64,000 nucleotides of DNA from BJHQ01 sp964654285. Lineage in GTDB: Bacteria; Planctomycetota; UBA11346. Location: positions 1 to 64,000 of the forward strand of contig CAZZJC010000019.1 in the NCBI GenBank assembly GCA_964654285.1, read 5' to 3'. How positions within the stretch are numbered: position 1 is the first letter of the stretch; the number at the start of each line of letters is the position of its first letter. The translations under genes were made by a program, and so were the position numbers. The notes below the pieces were generated by a model. It was not told the origin of the DNA, searched no databases, and saw only the letters and a program-made list of their open reading frames with translations. Below, piece after piece: positions 52,430 to 61,047 of the stretch.

Positions 52430-53509
52430 TCACGCGACTTCGCGGGCATAGTGATGGATCAAACCGCCCAATCGATCGTGTCGAATGACCTTTCCCACCG
52501 AGGGTGGCGGAGTCGCTGGCGGATTGATCAGGACATTGCCTAGCCCTTGGTGCGGCCGCTCGTCGTGATAATGGGCGAGGAACACGGCGCAGGCCGCTTC
52601 GAGGCCAGCGACATCGGCAATGACGATCTTGCGGAGCAATCCGTCCTTGAGGGTGCGGACCATCCGTTCGGCAAATCCATTTTCCCAGGGTTGGTGCGGC
52701 GTCGTTTGAGCAAGCGTGTAGCCGGCCTCTGTGAGGACTTGGGCGAATTCGGCCGAATAGTTGTTGTCGTGGTCGAGGATGATCCGGTTTGCGCCAGCCT
52801 GTCGGAGGAAGCCGTCAGCGGCTGCAAGTTTGGTCGCGAATCCCGCCGAGTCCGCGCAGGGATGCGCCGACATGCCGGCGACGGTGACATTGCGGGTGGC
52901 GAGGTGGATGGCGATCAGGACATACATGGTCACTAGCACCCCACGGTCGATGGCCTGGCAGGTCAGGTAGTCCATGGCGACATCGCCGGGTGCGATCTCG
53001 GCGCCAACAACGGCGAGGGGTTCATCGTGAACCGCCCCGCGCTTTGGTGCCGGCAGAATGCCATGGCGATGCAAAATTCGCCGCACCGTGCTGGCACTCA
53101 GCTTGGTCCCGAGTTTCGTCATCTCACCCTTGATGCGTTTCCGACCCCAGGCGTCGTTGCCCCAGGAATTCTCAACCGCCAGGCGCACGACCAACGCCTC
53201 GGTCTCGACCGACGTGCGCGACTTGCCGCCGGCATGATCGGCCGGCGGAGCGATCAGGTCGCGATACCAGCGTCGCAGCGTCTTCACCGACACCACGGTT
53301 GCCAGCTTACCGAGCTTGCCCCAGCCGACGTCCTTGCCGAGACGGGCAAGTCGACGCCGGTCGTCCTCGTCCAAGTGTCGCCCGGGATGGCGACCATGCA
53401 GGCGGTAGAGATCACGTTCAGTCTGGACAAAGGCCAGCTTGGCCTCGATGCGCGCCTGGGTCTTGCGAGCCAAAAGGGTGATGGAAGCGGAAACGCGGGG
53501 TGTGGTCAT
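52430..53509 (-). CDS. DDE integrase/transposase (rve domain)
   Basis: A 359-residue transposase of the IS3/IS481-like integrase superfamily encoded in a single frame. The N-terminal part has helix-turn-helix segments (VVSVKTLRRWYRDLI and LSASTVRRILHRHGI). The catalytic core shows the D in VAMDYLTCQ, the D in ILDHDNNYSAEF and the E in PWENGFAERMVRTLK. The start is the ATG at 53509; the open frame upstream has no similarity. I did not find terminal inverted repeats, so the element ends are not defined. It is divergent from the Rpn-like gene. Confidence 0.85.
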   Translation of the reverse strand: MTTPRVSASITLLARKTQARIEAKLAFVQTERDLYRLHGRHPGRHLDEDDRRRLARLGKDVGWGKLGKLATVVSVKTLRRWYRDLIAPPADHAGGKSRTSVETEALVVRLAVENSWGNDAWGRKRIKGEMTKLGTKLSASTVRRILHRHGILPAPKRGAVHDEPLAVVGAEIAPGDVAMDYLTCQAIDRGVLVTMYVLIAIHLATRNVTVAGMSAHPCADSAGFATKLAAADGFLRQAGANRIILDHDNNYSAEFAQVLTEAGYTLAQTTPHQPWENGFAERMVRTLKDGLLRKIVIADVAGLEAACAVFLAHYHDERPHQGLGNVLINPPATPPPSVGKVIRHDRLGGLIHHYAREVA

Positions 53510-53611
53510 GGGGCGGGCACGGTGGAATCGACCTTGCAGAGGCAAGCCGACACCAAGCGCCGCCCCGCCTTCCTCTTGCCGGAACCGACGCCAGCGCCGA
53601 CGCTCGCGCCC

Positions 53612-54532
53612 ATGACCAACCCGGACGACATCACCGAGGACCGCAGCCTGAAGGCTCTCTTCACCGAGTATTCCTTCGAGACCTTGGAGGTTTTCGCTCC
53701 CAAGTTGCTCGCCGAGCGAGGCAGACCGATCAGCATCGTTGCGGTGCAGCAGGAAGTGCCGCTGCCGGATCTCGGCGATCCCAGCCGGTTCCTGGACGTC
53801 GCCCTGCTCGCGACCTGGGCCGATGGGCACCGCGCCGTGATCCTGCTGATCGAACACTGGTCCGAGGCCCGCAAGGTCGACCTGGAGCGAGTGCTCTGGT
53901 ACTATGTCGCCTTGCGCCTGAAGCATCGCGGCAGCGCCGTCTACCCGGTGATCCTGGTGACCGATCGTACGGCCGCCACGGTGCGCGGTCACCTGGAGGA
54001 CTTTGTTGCCGGCGAAAAAATCTTGGAATTCAACGCCAAAGTGGTCCAGATCAGCCCAGCCGACCTGCCGCGCCTGAGGGCGATGAAGAACCGCGTCGCC
54101 GCCATGCTGCTGACCTTGGCGATCCAGGACGCCGTCGAGGCCACCTTGGCCGCGCTGCTGGCGATGCGGCAAGCGCCCGGCCCGTTGGATGATCTCCCCC
54201 GCTTCCTTCCCTTGGCGCAAAAGCTTGCCAGAATGCTCGACAGCGACGAACCCCTTTTCCGCCGCCGCCTCCGGGAGGAACCTACCATGGGCAACGTGCT
54301 CGAAGAACTCGTCAATGAAGCCAAGGCTCTGGGCGTTGCCCAGGGCGAAGCCGCAGGCGTGGCCCGAGGCAAGGCTGAGGGCGAAGCCCAGGGCAAGATC
54401 GCCGAGATCCGCCGTCTGGTCACCAAGGGCCGTTTGAGCGTTGACGCTGCCCGGGCCGAGATCGAAGACTTGATCGCAACCAAGGCGATCCCCGAGGCCC
54501 TGGGCCGCGAGGCGCTGGGGCTGCTCGGGTAG
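53612..54532 (+). CDS. Rpn/YhgA-like putative nuclease (PD-(D/E)xK type)
   Basis: A 306-residue protein. The N-terminal domain (LKALFTEYSFETLEVF, then RFLDVALLATWADGHRAVIL and IEHWSEARKVDLERVLWYY) follows the pattern of Rpn recombination-promoting nucleases, with D...E-x-W in place of the usual E-x-Q or E-x-K. The C-terminal ~80 residues are a charged helical region (Ala/Glu/Lys-rich GEAAGVARGKAEGEAQGKI) as seen in DUF4351-type relatives. These proteins promote DNA exchange or act in phage defence. Its start lies 102 bases from the transposase start, facing away. Confidence 0.75.
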   Translation: MTNPDDITEDRSLKALFTEYSFETLEVFAPKLLAERGRPISIVAVQQEVPLPDLGDPSRFLDVALLATWADGHRAVILLIEHWSEARKVDLERVLWYYVALRLKHRGSAVYPVILVTDRTAATVRGHLEDFVAGEKILEFNAKVVQISPADLPRLRAMKNRVAAMLLTLAIQDAVEATLAALLAMRQAPGPLDDLPRFLPLAQKLARMLDSDEPLFRRRLREEPTMGNVLEELVNEAKALGVAQGEAAGVARGKAEGEAQGKIAEIRRLVTKGRLSVDAARAEIEDLIATKAIPEALGREALGLLG

Positions 54533-55203
54533 GGTCCTGATTGACCGGTTTGATCCCAAAATCCTCGACCAGCATCGGACCTGAGATCGACGTCCACCAA
54601 GTGGGTCCGAACATCAAATTTCCGTTATAGTGTTAAATTCGTACTGTTTAAATTCTTAAGTCATTACCCAATCATACTTTATCCTCAGACTGTTTGTACC
54701 GAGCGTCGACCCCTCCAGCATTGAACCTCTCGGAACCCCAGAGAGGACGACATCACCCCGCCGGGTCTCTCGGCGGGGTGCTTCGTTAAGTCGTTGTAGC
54801 AAAGGGTTGTGCGAGGACGAACCTTGGGGAGGGCAAGGCGTGTTCGCACCTGAGATCAGCCACCAAGGGCTGCCCGGTCTCTGATTGGCCCCTTTTCTCT
54901 GAATTCTCTCGGACCTACCCCTGGTGGGTCCGAATCGCATAAGTCGCTGTCCTGAAAATACTTCTATAAAGTGACATGGGTTCGGGCCGATGGTTTCTCG
55001 CCGTGGATGGCGTGCTTCGATGAGAAATTAGAGACGGCTGGCAGCATAAGATTGATCTTGCCATCAATTTCACGAACGATTCACAGCGGGGCCATGAGAT
55101 CGGCATGCTTGGGCCATGCACCCGACTACCGTCGCGCGGCAAGTCATGTGACCCTCGCCCGGTACCAGTGCGCGCCCGCCTAAAACATTGTTTGCACCCA
55201 ATG
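54533..55203. other. Intergenic region, locally AT-rich
   Basis: A 671-base stretch with no convincing gene, in which 54620-54700 is clearly richer in A and T than the surrounding DNA. It contains a strong hairpin (separate entry) and, at 54928-54950, a sequence similar to one at 51986-52006. It may be the scar of an earlier insertion or the end of the retron operon. Confidence 0.5.
54754..54780. terminator. Strong hairpin, possible terminator
   Basis: A perfect 10-bp stem (CACCCCGCCG / CGGCGGGGTG) with a seven-base loop. On the plus strand it is followed by CTTCGTT, a weak T-run. It could end transcription from the Rpn gene on the plus strand, or from the retron operon arriving on the minus strand. 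Confidence 0.5.
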
Positions 55204-56889
55204 CTATGTCGACGACAAGTTGTCGAGTTTGGCCTTAAATCGAGCGGCTGTAGTTTTGTCCGTCATCGCGATGTAGGCGATCATGCCACGCAGCCATTCC
55301 GTGAAGTGCTCACGACCTTCCCGGTTCTGCGCCGCGAGTCCTTCTTTCTGAGCGTGATGCAGGATGGAGCGGATGCGCCTGATGAGCTTGCGGGGTGCCT
55401 TGGGCCGCTGGTTCACCACCAACCCGGTCACCTCCTGGGCCTGACTCCGTCGCTGGACCTTGGTCTTCTCTTCGTTGACCGTGAATCCCTCGTCATCCAC
55501 GATGTTCCGGACCGCCGTCAGCATGCGGCCAATGTCGGCCGTCGCAGTGTGCGTGCTAAAGGTCAGGTCATCGGCATAGCGGGTGTAGGTCCATCCCCAG
55601 GCCTTGGCGAGTCCGGAGAGGCGCGCGTCGAGAACCCGGGCCGCCAGGTTGGCCAACGCCGGGCTGGTGCAGGCACCTTGCGGCAGGGCGCGTGGACCGG
55701 TCGCGACAAACAGTTTCTGGCCATTGAGGCCGAGCACCTGCCGTGGCGATTCGGTGCACAGCAAGGCGAGGATGCTCGCGGCACACGGCGAGAAGCCGGC
55801 TGCCGTGAGAATGCCACGGATGCGTGGAAAGGTGATCGACGGGAAGAAGTCCTTCAGGTCCAGGTTCACCACGAACTGGGCACCGACATGCGGCCGGGCA
55901 TTGGTGAGGATGCTGCGGCCGGTGACAAAGCCGTGGGCGTCGCCATGCAGCGGCAGTCGGACCAGGATCTCCTGGAAGATCTTGCGTTGGGCAGCGGCGA
56001 GATCCCGGTGCGGGGCCGACAGCCGCCGCACACCACCCGTCTTTTTCGGTACGGTGAAGAAGACGTAGTGACTGACCGTGGTGCTGTCGCTGTGAAAGGC
56101 GAGCCATCGCAGGCGAGGTATGGTCAGGCCAAAGTACCGGGCAACATCTCCGGGCGCGGCCAGTGTCGGCAGTCCAGCGGCTTGCAACCGCTCGATATCG
56201 GCTCGGCGATCCGCCAGGCCGGTGGAGACCCCGCGACCCAGGAAGATGATGTCGTTGGCTTTGCGCTCAGCGACGGCCTTGGTGTGCGCCTCGCGACGAG
56301 CCTGAGCCTCGGCCTGTTTCTGGGCCTTGCGCTGCTTGCGTGCCTCCTCATCCAAGGCCACGACCTGCTTGGCCTGGGTATGAGCAAGTGCCAAATCGGG
56401 GCGATGCTCTCGATAGAGGTCGCCGACTTCATGGATCGTCGCCAATTGCTCGGGCGTCAGGTAGCCATTGGAGACCAAGGCTCGATCGACGAGGTTCGTA
56501 CGCGGGTCGTCGGCAGGCGGGATGGTTTCAACCCGACCCAACCAGGGGTCATTGGAGAGGTTGTGCTTGCGTGCTCGTGCTTGCAGTTCTGCTTCTGAGA
56601 TTGGAGCGAAATGGGACAGATCGAAACGTTTGGTCGCCGATACCTGCGCTGAACCACCGGTTGAAACTTGACCGGGTGTCGGCGTTGGTGGTACGTCTGA
56701 CGGTGTCGCACTCCATTGACGTGCGGGTTGAGGCGGCGAGGACGCGGTCACGTTCCAGGGTCGGCCACTCCCGACGATCCGCAGCGGAGGCGCAGCCGGT
56801 TTCGACGGGGGCTGCGTTGGAGATATCGGCGGCCATGGCGGAGGTCGACGCCGACCGAAAATGCCGGCTAGCCAATCAGCGAGTCCCAT
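55204..56889 (-). CDS. Retron reverse transcriptase (type XIII-like) with long N-terminal extension
   Basis: A 561-residue reverse transcriptase. The core (residues ~250-555) has the retron-specific NAxxH motif at N330-H334 (TNARPHVGAQF), NLDLKDFFPSI, QGACTSPALANL, the catalytic YADD at 438-441 and the retron-specific VTG at 487-489 (VTGLVVN). It should copy part of the adjacent non-coding RNA into single-stranded DNA joined to RNA. Before the core lies an unusual ~250-residue extension: a Pro/Ser-rich start, a folded-looking part and a charged helix (EEARKQRKAQKQAEAQARR). An AGGAG site stands eight bases before the ATG. Preceding genes are the ARM and SWIM partners. Confidence 0.93.
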   Translation of the reverse strand: MGLADWLAGIFGRRRPPPWPPISPTQPPSKPAAPPLRIVGSGRPWNVTASSPPQPARQWSATPSDVPPTPTPGQVSTGGSAQVSATKRFDLSHFAPISEAELQARARKHNLSNDPWLGRVETIPPADDPRTNLVDRALVSNGYLTPEQLATIHEVGDLYREHRPDLALAHTQAKQVVALDEEARKQRKAQKQAEAQARREAHTKAVAERKANDIIFLGRGVSTGLADRRADIERLQAAGLPTLAAPGDVARYFGLTIPRLRWLAFHSDSTTVSHYVFFTVPKKTGGVRRLSAPHRDLAAAQRKIFQEILVRLPLHGDAHGFVTGRSILTNARPHVGAQFVVNLDLKDFFPSITFPRIRGILTAAGFSPCAASILALLCTESPRQVLGLNGQKLFVATGPRALPQGACTSPALANLAARVLDARLSGLAKAWGWTYTRYADDLTFSTHTATADIGRMLTAVRNIVDDEGFTVNEEKTKVQRRSQAQEVTGLVVNQRPKAPRKLIRRIRSILHHAQKEGLAAQNREGREHFTEWLRGMIAYIAMTDKTTAARFKAKLDNLSST

Positions 56890-56919
56890 GTGGCGGACTC
56901 CTGAACAGGCGGGAAGAAA

Positions 56920-57147
56920 TTCGGAGGGGGCGGCGTGTACTGACGTCGTCCAATGGACCGGCGGCGATCACCGAGGCGCCCACGGCCGTAGTCGCGGTGG
57001 ACAGCCTCGGCTTGTTATGGCTACCCGCGACTACGGCCGTGGGCGCCAAAAGAACATCGCCGCTGGGGAAGCATGACCAGGCCAGAAGCAACCGCGGCGG
57101 AACACCGCAGTATGATTGCTGCTCAGTCGTCCGCCGCCCCCTCCGAA
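56920..57147 (-). ncRNA. Predicted retron non-coding RNA (msr-msd)
   Basis: The RNA is read on the minus strand from 57147 to 56920. A perfect 16-bp inverted pair, a1 (57132-57147) and a2 (56920-56935), closes it. After a1 comes a short single-stranded part with GAGCAGC, offering an AGC context for the branching G. A hairpin follows at 57088-57119 (GCAATC / GGTTGC with an inner GCGG-TGTT-CCGC). Then comes a perfect 23-bp stem, 56975-56997 with 57025-57047, capped by a loop of ~27 bases with an inner small hairpin: the expected msd stem. The RT starts 30 bases downstream of a2. The exact branch G and the DNA end are not known. Confidence 0.85.
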
Positions 57148-57152
57148 GAGCC

Positions 57153-57180
57153 TGTATATGCGGCATGGGCGGCCGGACAA
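57153..57180 (-). promoter_or_regulatory. Sigma70-like promoter for the retron RNA
   Basis: On the minus strand TTGTCC (57180-57175) and TATACA (57158-57153) are separated by 16 bases. A start about six bases after the -10 falls at 57147-57146, exactly where repeat a1 begins. This position fits independent transcription of the msr-msd RNA inside the operon. Confidence 0.65.
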
Positions 57181-57225
57181 GCCGGCTGCCAGCACGCGCC
57201 GCATCTGAATGGGAAGTGATCGTGA

Positions 57226-58899
57226 TCATCGCAGGGTCCAGACCGCGTGGGTGAGACCATCGCGTTCCTGTTGGTATGCCATGCGAGTCGCGAGGATGTG
57301 CCGGCATGGGCCCTGCCGCAGGGCACCGCGGCGGAACCAGCTGCAGTCGCACTTTGCCCGACGCAATTGGCCATCGCGATTGAGCAGGACTTCACATTCC
57401 TGGCCTTCCACTGCAGCACTCAGCAGCACGCCGGATTTTCCCTGGTCGCTGGTGGTGAGTTTGCGAACAGCGCGCTCGCGCAGAATCTGCCGGCTAGCGA
57501 GGAGTTCGGGGTGATCCGGCCCTTTTTCAGCTTCGCCCAGGGCTCGGCTGATCACCTGGCGCCAGCGATACCGATCGTTCGCCAGATCGTGAACGATCTG
57601 GCCCGTACCGGCGAGATGGGTCAGACAGGCGCCCAGACGCGCGGCATCGCCGATGATGGGCTGTAACTGAGACAGACTGCAGGATCGCTGCCGATGCAGA
57701 ACATCCGCAACGTTCTGGATTTCACGTTCTTCGGGCACGGCCAGCGGGGCCATGAGGTCGAGGGCTGCTGATCGGGTCCAGTCATTGGTCGTCCAACCGG
57801 ACAGGCCAAGAGTGAAGCGCATTTCTCCGCATCGCAGCACCACGAACCACGGCATGCCGGTGCCCAGCAGGTGCAGTTCAGCGCGATCGACGAAGGGAAG
57901 GGCACGGGCCAGCACCAGGAGGCGTCGCCGCCCCCACACTCGGATGGGGGCGAGATCAGAGCCGCGCCAGATCTGATCCGGCATGGAGATGGACTGTTCC
58001 CATGGCTCAAGCACCAGACGAATGGGCTTGCCGTTCAAGAGTTCGATGCGGATCGCCCGGGGGCCGGTCTTCTCGCGATGCCGTCGCAGCCAAGCGAGAA
58101 TGGCGTAGAGCGCATCACGGGTGACGGGAACCTTGGTGGCAGGCAGCACCGCAGCGGCACCGATCTGGGCGAACCCGCGCAGCCAGCTCTGCGGCAGGTC
58201 GATCTTCTCCTCACGATAGGCAGGCGTCTCGCCGATCTGCATCGCGATGCCTTCAGGCGCCACCGCGAAGCGGGTCGGATGGTAGGTGCGCAGTCCCTGG
58301 ATGTGCTCATAGAGCTCCCAGGAGTAGTCGACGTTGGTGGTGCCGTAGGCGGCATCGCTGCCGGTGCCGAACGCATCGCGATCGACGCCAAGGGCACCGT
58401 AGCTTGACTCGTCTTTGGAGAAGCACTCGAACAAAACCTGATCGTCAGCCACCGTCACCACGGGATCGCAGGGCCGTAACCTGGCCCACAGCGCTGAATC
58501 CTCGCGCATGAGCTTGTTGGACCAGGCTCGCCGGGCGTCCCAGTAGAGTCGATGCTGCTTCCGGAACTGCGCTTCCAGGTCGGGCGGTACGGGCCTGCTC
58601 GCGCGAGCACTGATGTCCTGCGTGGCCTGCTTCAACGCTTGCTGATAGAGCGAACGCTGCTGGCTCTCCTGCTCGGCCTTCCATGCCTTGTAGGCGGTGT
58701 GGTCTTTCGGCTGGAACCGCAGTTCGGAGACCACCACGTCATGCAGGGCCGAGAACAGCTCGCGGAATCGCAGCGGCTGCTTAAGGTCACCGGCGAAAGC
58801 GACCTTGTCGCGCATCAAATTGGCAGCGAAGCTCAGAGCATCGCCCGAAGCGCTGCTGACCATGCCGCTGCGGCCACGATAGGCGAAGGGAACCTCCAT
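57226..58899 (-). CDS. Winged-helix/SWIM zinc-finger protein, retron partner
   Basis: A 557-residue protein. Near the C-terminus, after a winged-helix-like segment (NVADVLHRQRSCSLSQL, then LTHLAGTGQIVHDL), lies a SWIM zinc finger with C517, C519, C532 and H534 (C-x-C-x12-C-x-H). The N-terminal two thirds are not recognised. A SWIM domain binds DNA or protein. The ATG at 58899 is chosen since it overlaps the upstream stop (TGATG) and the long frame upstream is only a shadow of the ARM gene. With the ARM gene and the RT it forms the gene set I recall for type XIII retrons. It is probably part of the effector. Confidence 0.85.
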   Translation of the reverse strand: MEVPFAYRGRSGMVSSASGDALSFAANLMRDKVAFAGDLKQPLRFRELFSALHDVVVSELRFQPKDHTAYKAWKAEQESQQRSLYQQALKQATQDISARASRPVPPDLEAQFRKQHRLYWDARRAWSNKLMREDSALWARLRPCDPVVTVADDQVLFECFSKDESSYGALGVDRDAFGTGSDAAYGTTNVDYSWELYEHIQGLRTYHPTRFAVAPEGIAMQIGETPAYREEKIDLPQSWLRGFAQIGAAAVLPATKVPVTRDALYAILAWLRRHREKTGPRAIRIELLNGKPIRLVLEPWEQSISMPDQIWRGSDLAPIRVWGRRRLLVLARALPFVDRAELHLLGTGMPWFVVLRCGEMRFTLGLSGWTTNDWTRSAALDLMAPLAVPEEREIQNVADVLHRQRSCSLSQLQPIIGDAARLGACLTHLAGTGQIVHDLANDRYRWRQVISRALGEAEKGPDHPELLASRQILRERAVRKLTTSDQGKSGVLLSAAVEGQECEVLLNRDGQLRRAKCDCSWFRRGALRQGPCRHILATRMAYQQERDGLTHAVWTLR

Positions 58900-60683
58900 C
58901 AGCCCGTCTCCACCAGGATCTGGGAGCAATCCAGCTCCGGGAACAGTACTGAAATCTGCTGCGCCAATTCCGGCCGTCGGACCAGAACCGTGACGATGCT
59001 GGCGCAGGCGGCGCGGCGCTCCGGCAACCGGAGCGATCTCAGCGCTGCGGCCAGAAGCGGGAGTAGTTCGGCCGCGCGGGCAGGATCCTTGACGATGGCC
59101 TGAGTCAGCTGGCGCAGCGCGGCCTGCTTCTCCCGCCCGCCGCGATGCACACCGAGCAGCACGGTGGTCCAGAGCAGTCGATGCTGATCGCCGGCGATGC
59201 GTGCCTCGTCCTCGAATCGCTCCAGGGCCCGCAGCAGCCAGCAGCGCACCTGGTCGTAGGGCGACTCGGCTGCACGAGCCCACACCAGCGGGTCCTCACG
59301 GACATGACGGTTGGCATCGATCCAGGCCATCGCTTCCGAACGCATGCCTTCCAGACGATGGTCTAGCGGCACGAACACGTGCCCGATCTGGTAGCGTTGC
59401 GGCGTTGCCAGGCGTTCGAGCAGGAAGCGTCCGAGATCGGCTGCCAAAGCTGCGCAGGTGGCCTGCCGCAGGCCGAGCAACGCCTCGATCTCGGCCGGCG
59501 ATTCCCAGGTTTTCTCCCGCATGAATGCCATTGCCATGCGCACGACGGCTACCGATCGATGGCAGGCCACCGTGATGGTATCGGCGTGGCTCAGGCGCGA
59601 ACTGCGGACATGCGCCTGCATGGCCGTGATGATCTGAGCGAGGGCGGTGTCGTCCCTGACCGACAGCAACTCCATCCAGGCCTGCACCGTAAGGGTGGGA
59701 ACCTGCGGATGCTGGGCGAACAGGCTCAATCCGAGTATTCGCACATCCTCCCAGTCGGCATCGATCAACGCGCGAACCTCGCTGAGCGTCAAGGATTTGA
59801 GGGCTTCGGGATGATGTTCTTTCAGCCAGTCCTGGGCCCAGGTGCGCACCAGCTTGGCGCGAGCCTGAGATACCAAGGACAACAGATGCGGAATCGCGGC
59901 AGGGGCGGTCCAGAGTTCGGTGAAAGCCGGCGCCGGTTTCAGTTCGGCCAGCGTTTTTCCGTCGGCGATGTCGATCCAGGTGCCCTTGAACACCAGGGTC
60001 GGACTCTCACCAAACAAGGCGTGAACCAGACCCCAGGATTCGATGAGATCGTGTCCGCCGGCGAGATCCGCATCGACATATCGGGCCAGTGCCTTACTGA
60101 CGGAAGCGACGTATTGGTCCGGCTTTTGGAAGCCCAGACGACGGAAGAACCGCCACGCCCGCCGCCGCAGGTACAACCGCGTCGCCAAGCTGAACAGCAT
60201 CATGCCCGGCCGTGCCCTGGCGTAACGGGGACGCGGTGCCTTGGGATGCTTGGCTGGGTGCTGGGGCTCAAGTCCCTTTTTCGGCAAGACGAGCTCATCC
60301 GATTCGGTGAACGCCCGGGTCTGCCAGTCATACTGCTTTTTATGAACGATCTTGCGGCGCACTCCGCGATCGAAGCCGACCATGCACCGGCTCAGGACGT
60401 CAATGTCGGCATGCGTCTCAGCGTGCTTGAATAGACGCTTCACCAACGGGTGGTGGCCGGGTCGATCGAAGGGCGTATCCAGATAAGCCAGGATCTGTTC
60501 GCGCACCCACGGTCGCTTGTCGACGAGCATCCGATCGGCGAGGCCAGCCAGGCGGCGGTCGTCGTCGCAGCCGCGCACGAGTTCCACAAAGCCTGGGCCT
60601 TGGGACTCATAGCACTCATCCAGAAGGATCACGCTGCCCATGTGGACGAGATTGTGAAAGGCCCGCATGGACGTGCAAGCCAA
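58899..60683 (-). CDS. ARM/HEAT-repeat protein, retron partner
   Basis: About 594 residues, nearly all helical, with many HEAT/ARM-like helix pairs (LVDKRPWVREQILAYLDTP, then DWEDVRILGLSLFAQHPQVP, and SPYDQVRCWLLRALERFEDE). Such proteins are scaffolds that bind other proteins or nucleic acid; no enzyme motif is visible. The start is a TTG at 60683; an ATG at 60668 is the alternative. It is followed with a one-base overlap by the SWIM gene. In type XIII retrons an ARM-repeat protein and a WH-SWIM protein accompany the RT, which fits exactly. Confidence 0.83.
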   Translation of the reverse strand: MACTSMRAFHNLVHMGSVILLDECYESQGPGFVELVRGCDDDRRLAGLADRMLVDKRPWVREQILAYLDTPFDRPGHHPLVKRLFKHAETHADIDVLSRCMVGFDRGVRRKIVHKKQYDWQTRAFTESDELVLPKKGLEPQHPAKHPKAPRPRYARARPGMMLFSLATRLYLRRRAWRFFRRLGFQKPDQYVASVSKALARYVDADLAGGHDLIESWGLVHALFGESPTLVFKGTWIDIADGKTLAELKPAPAFTELWTAPAAIPHLLSLVSQARAKLVRTWAQDWLKEHHPEALKSLTLSEVRALIDADWEDVRILGLSLFAQHPQVPTLTVQAWMELLSVRDDTALAQIITAMQAHVRSSRLSHADTITVACHRSVAVVRMAMAFMREKTWESPAEIEALLGLRQATCAALAADLGRFLLERLATPQRYQIGHVFVPLDHRLEGMRSEAMAWIDANRHVREDPLVWARAAESPYDQVRCWLLRALERFEDEARIAGDQHRLLWTTVLLGVHRGGREKQAALRQLTQAIVKDPARAAELLPLLAAALRSLRLPERRAACASIVTVLVRRPELAQQISVLFPELDCSQILVETG

Positions 60684-60723
60684 GCCTTGGTGACTGCCGA
60701 TTGGTTCAGGAGACTGTCGCTTT

Positions 60724-61047
60724 TCATCCCGGATCCGTAGGGCTGCTGGGCATCCGCATCCACCGGATCACATGGTCGCCCGGCACGTCGATCTCTGGCA
60801 TGGGCCAGGCCATCCAGTCGCCGTCAGGCGATTCGTCCCCGTTCCCCGGAGATGCAGCGCAGATGATGACGCGTCCGACCGCTTCATCGCCCATTTCACT
60901 CCGGACTTCATCGGTGTCGGGCAACCGCAGTTCGGCGATGACGATCTCACCCTCTGGTGGCACTGCCTCCTTGATCTCAACCCAGGGATGCGTTGCAAAA
61001 GGTGGGAGAACGTACCGTCTTGGGGCCTTGAGTTTCGTCGTGTTCAT
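60724..61047 (-). CDS. Small protein of unknown function between two operon parts
   Basis: A 107-residue acidic, Pro-rich protein that I do not recognise (VEIKEAVPPEGEIVIAELRL, VIICAASPGNGDESPDG, DHVIRWMRMP). It has no membrane segment. Its ATG overlaps the stop of the response regulator gene (ATGA) and its end lies 40 bases before the ARM gene start. It thus links the two-component/ATPase part with the retron part in one transcription unit. Confidence 0.7.
   Translation of the reverse strand: MNTTKLKAPRRYVLPPFATHPWVEIKEAVPPEGEIVIAELRLPDTDEVRSEMGDEAVGRVIICAASPGNGDESPDGDWMAWPMPEIDVPGDHVIRWMRMPSSPTDPG

Noticed and set aside
53510..54559. Longer transposase frame running opposite the Rpn gene
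   Set aside because: The extension is the reverse shadow of the Rpn-like protein; the transposase domains begin after 53509.
56340..57254. Open frame of 304 codons on the plus strand across the retron RNA region
   Set aside because: It runs opposite the RT start and through the inverted repeats, and its sequence is Arg-rich with no motif.
58900..59283. Longer N-terminus for the SWIM protein
   Set aside because: This part is the shadow of the ARM gene; the ATG at 58899 with a TGATG overlap gives a clean start.
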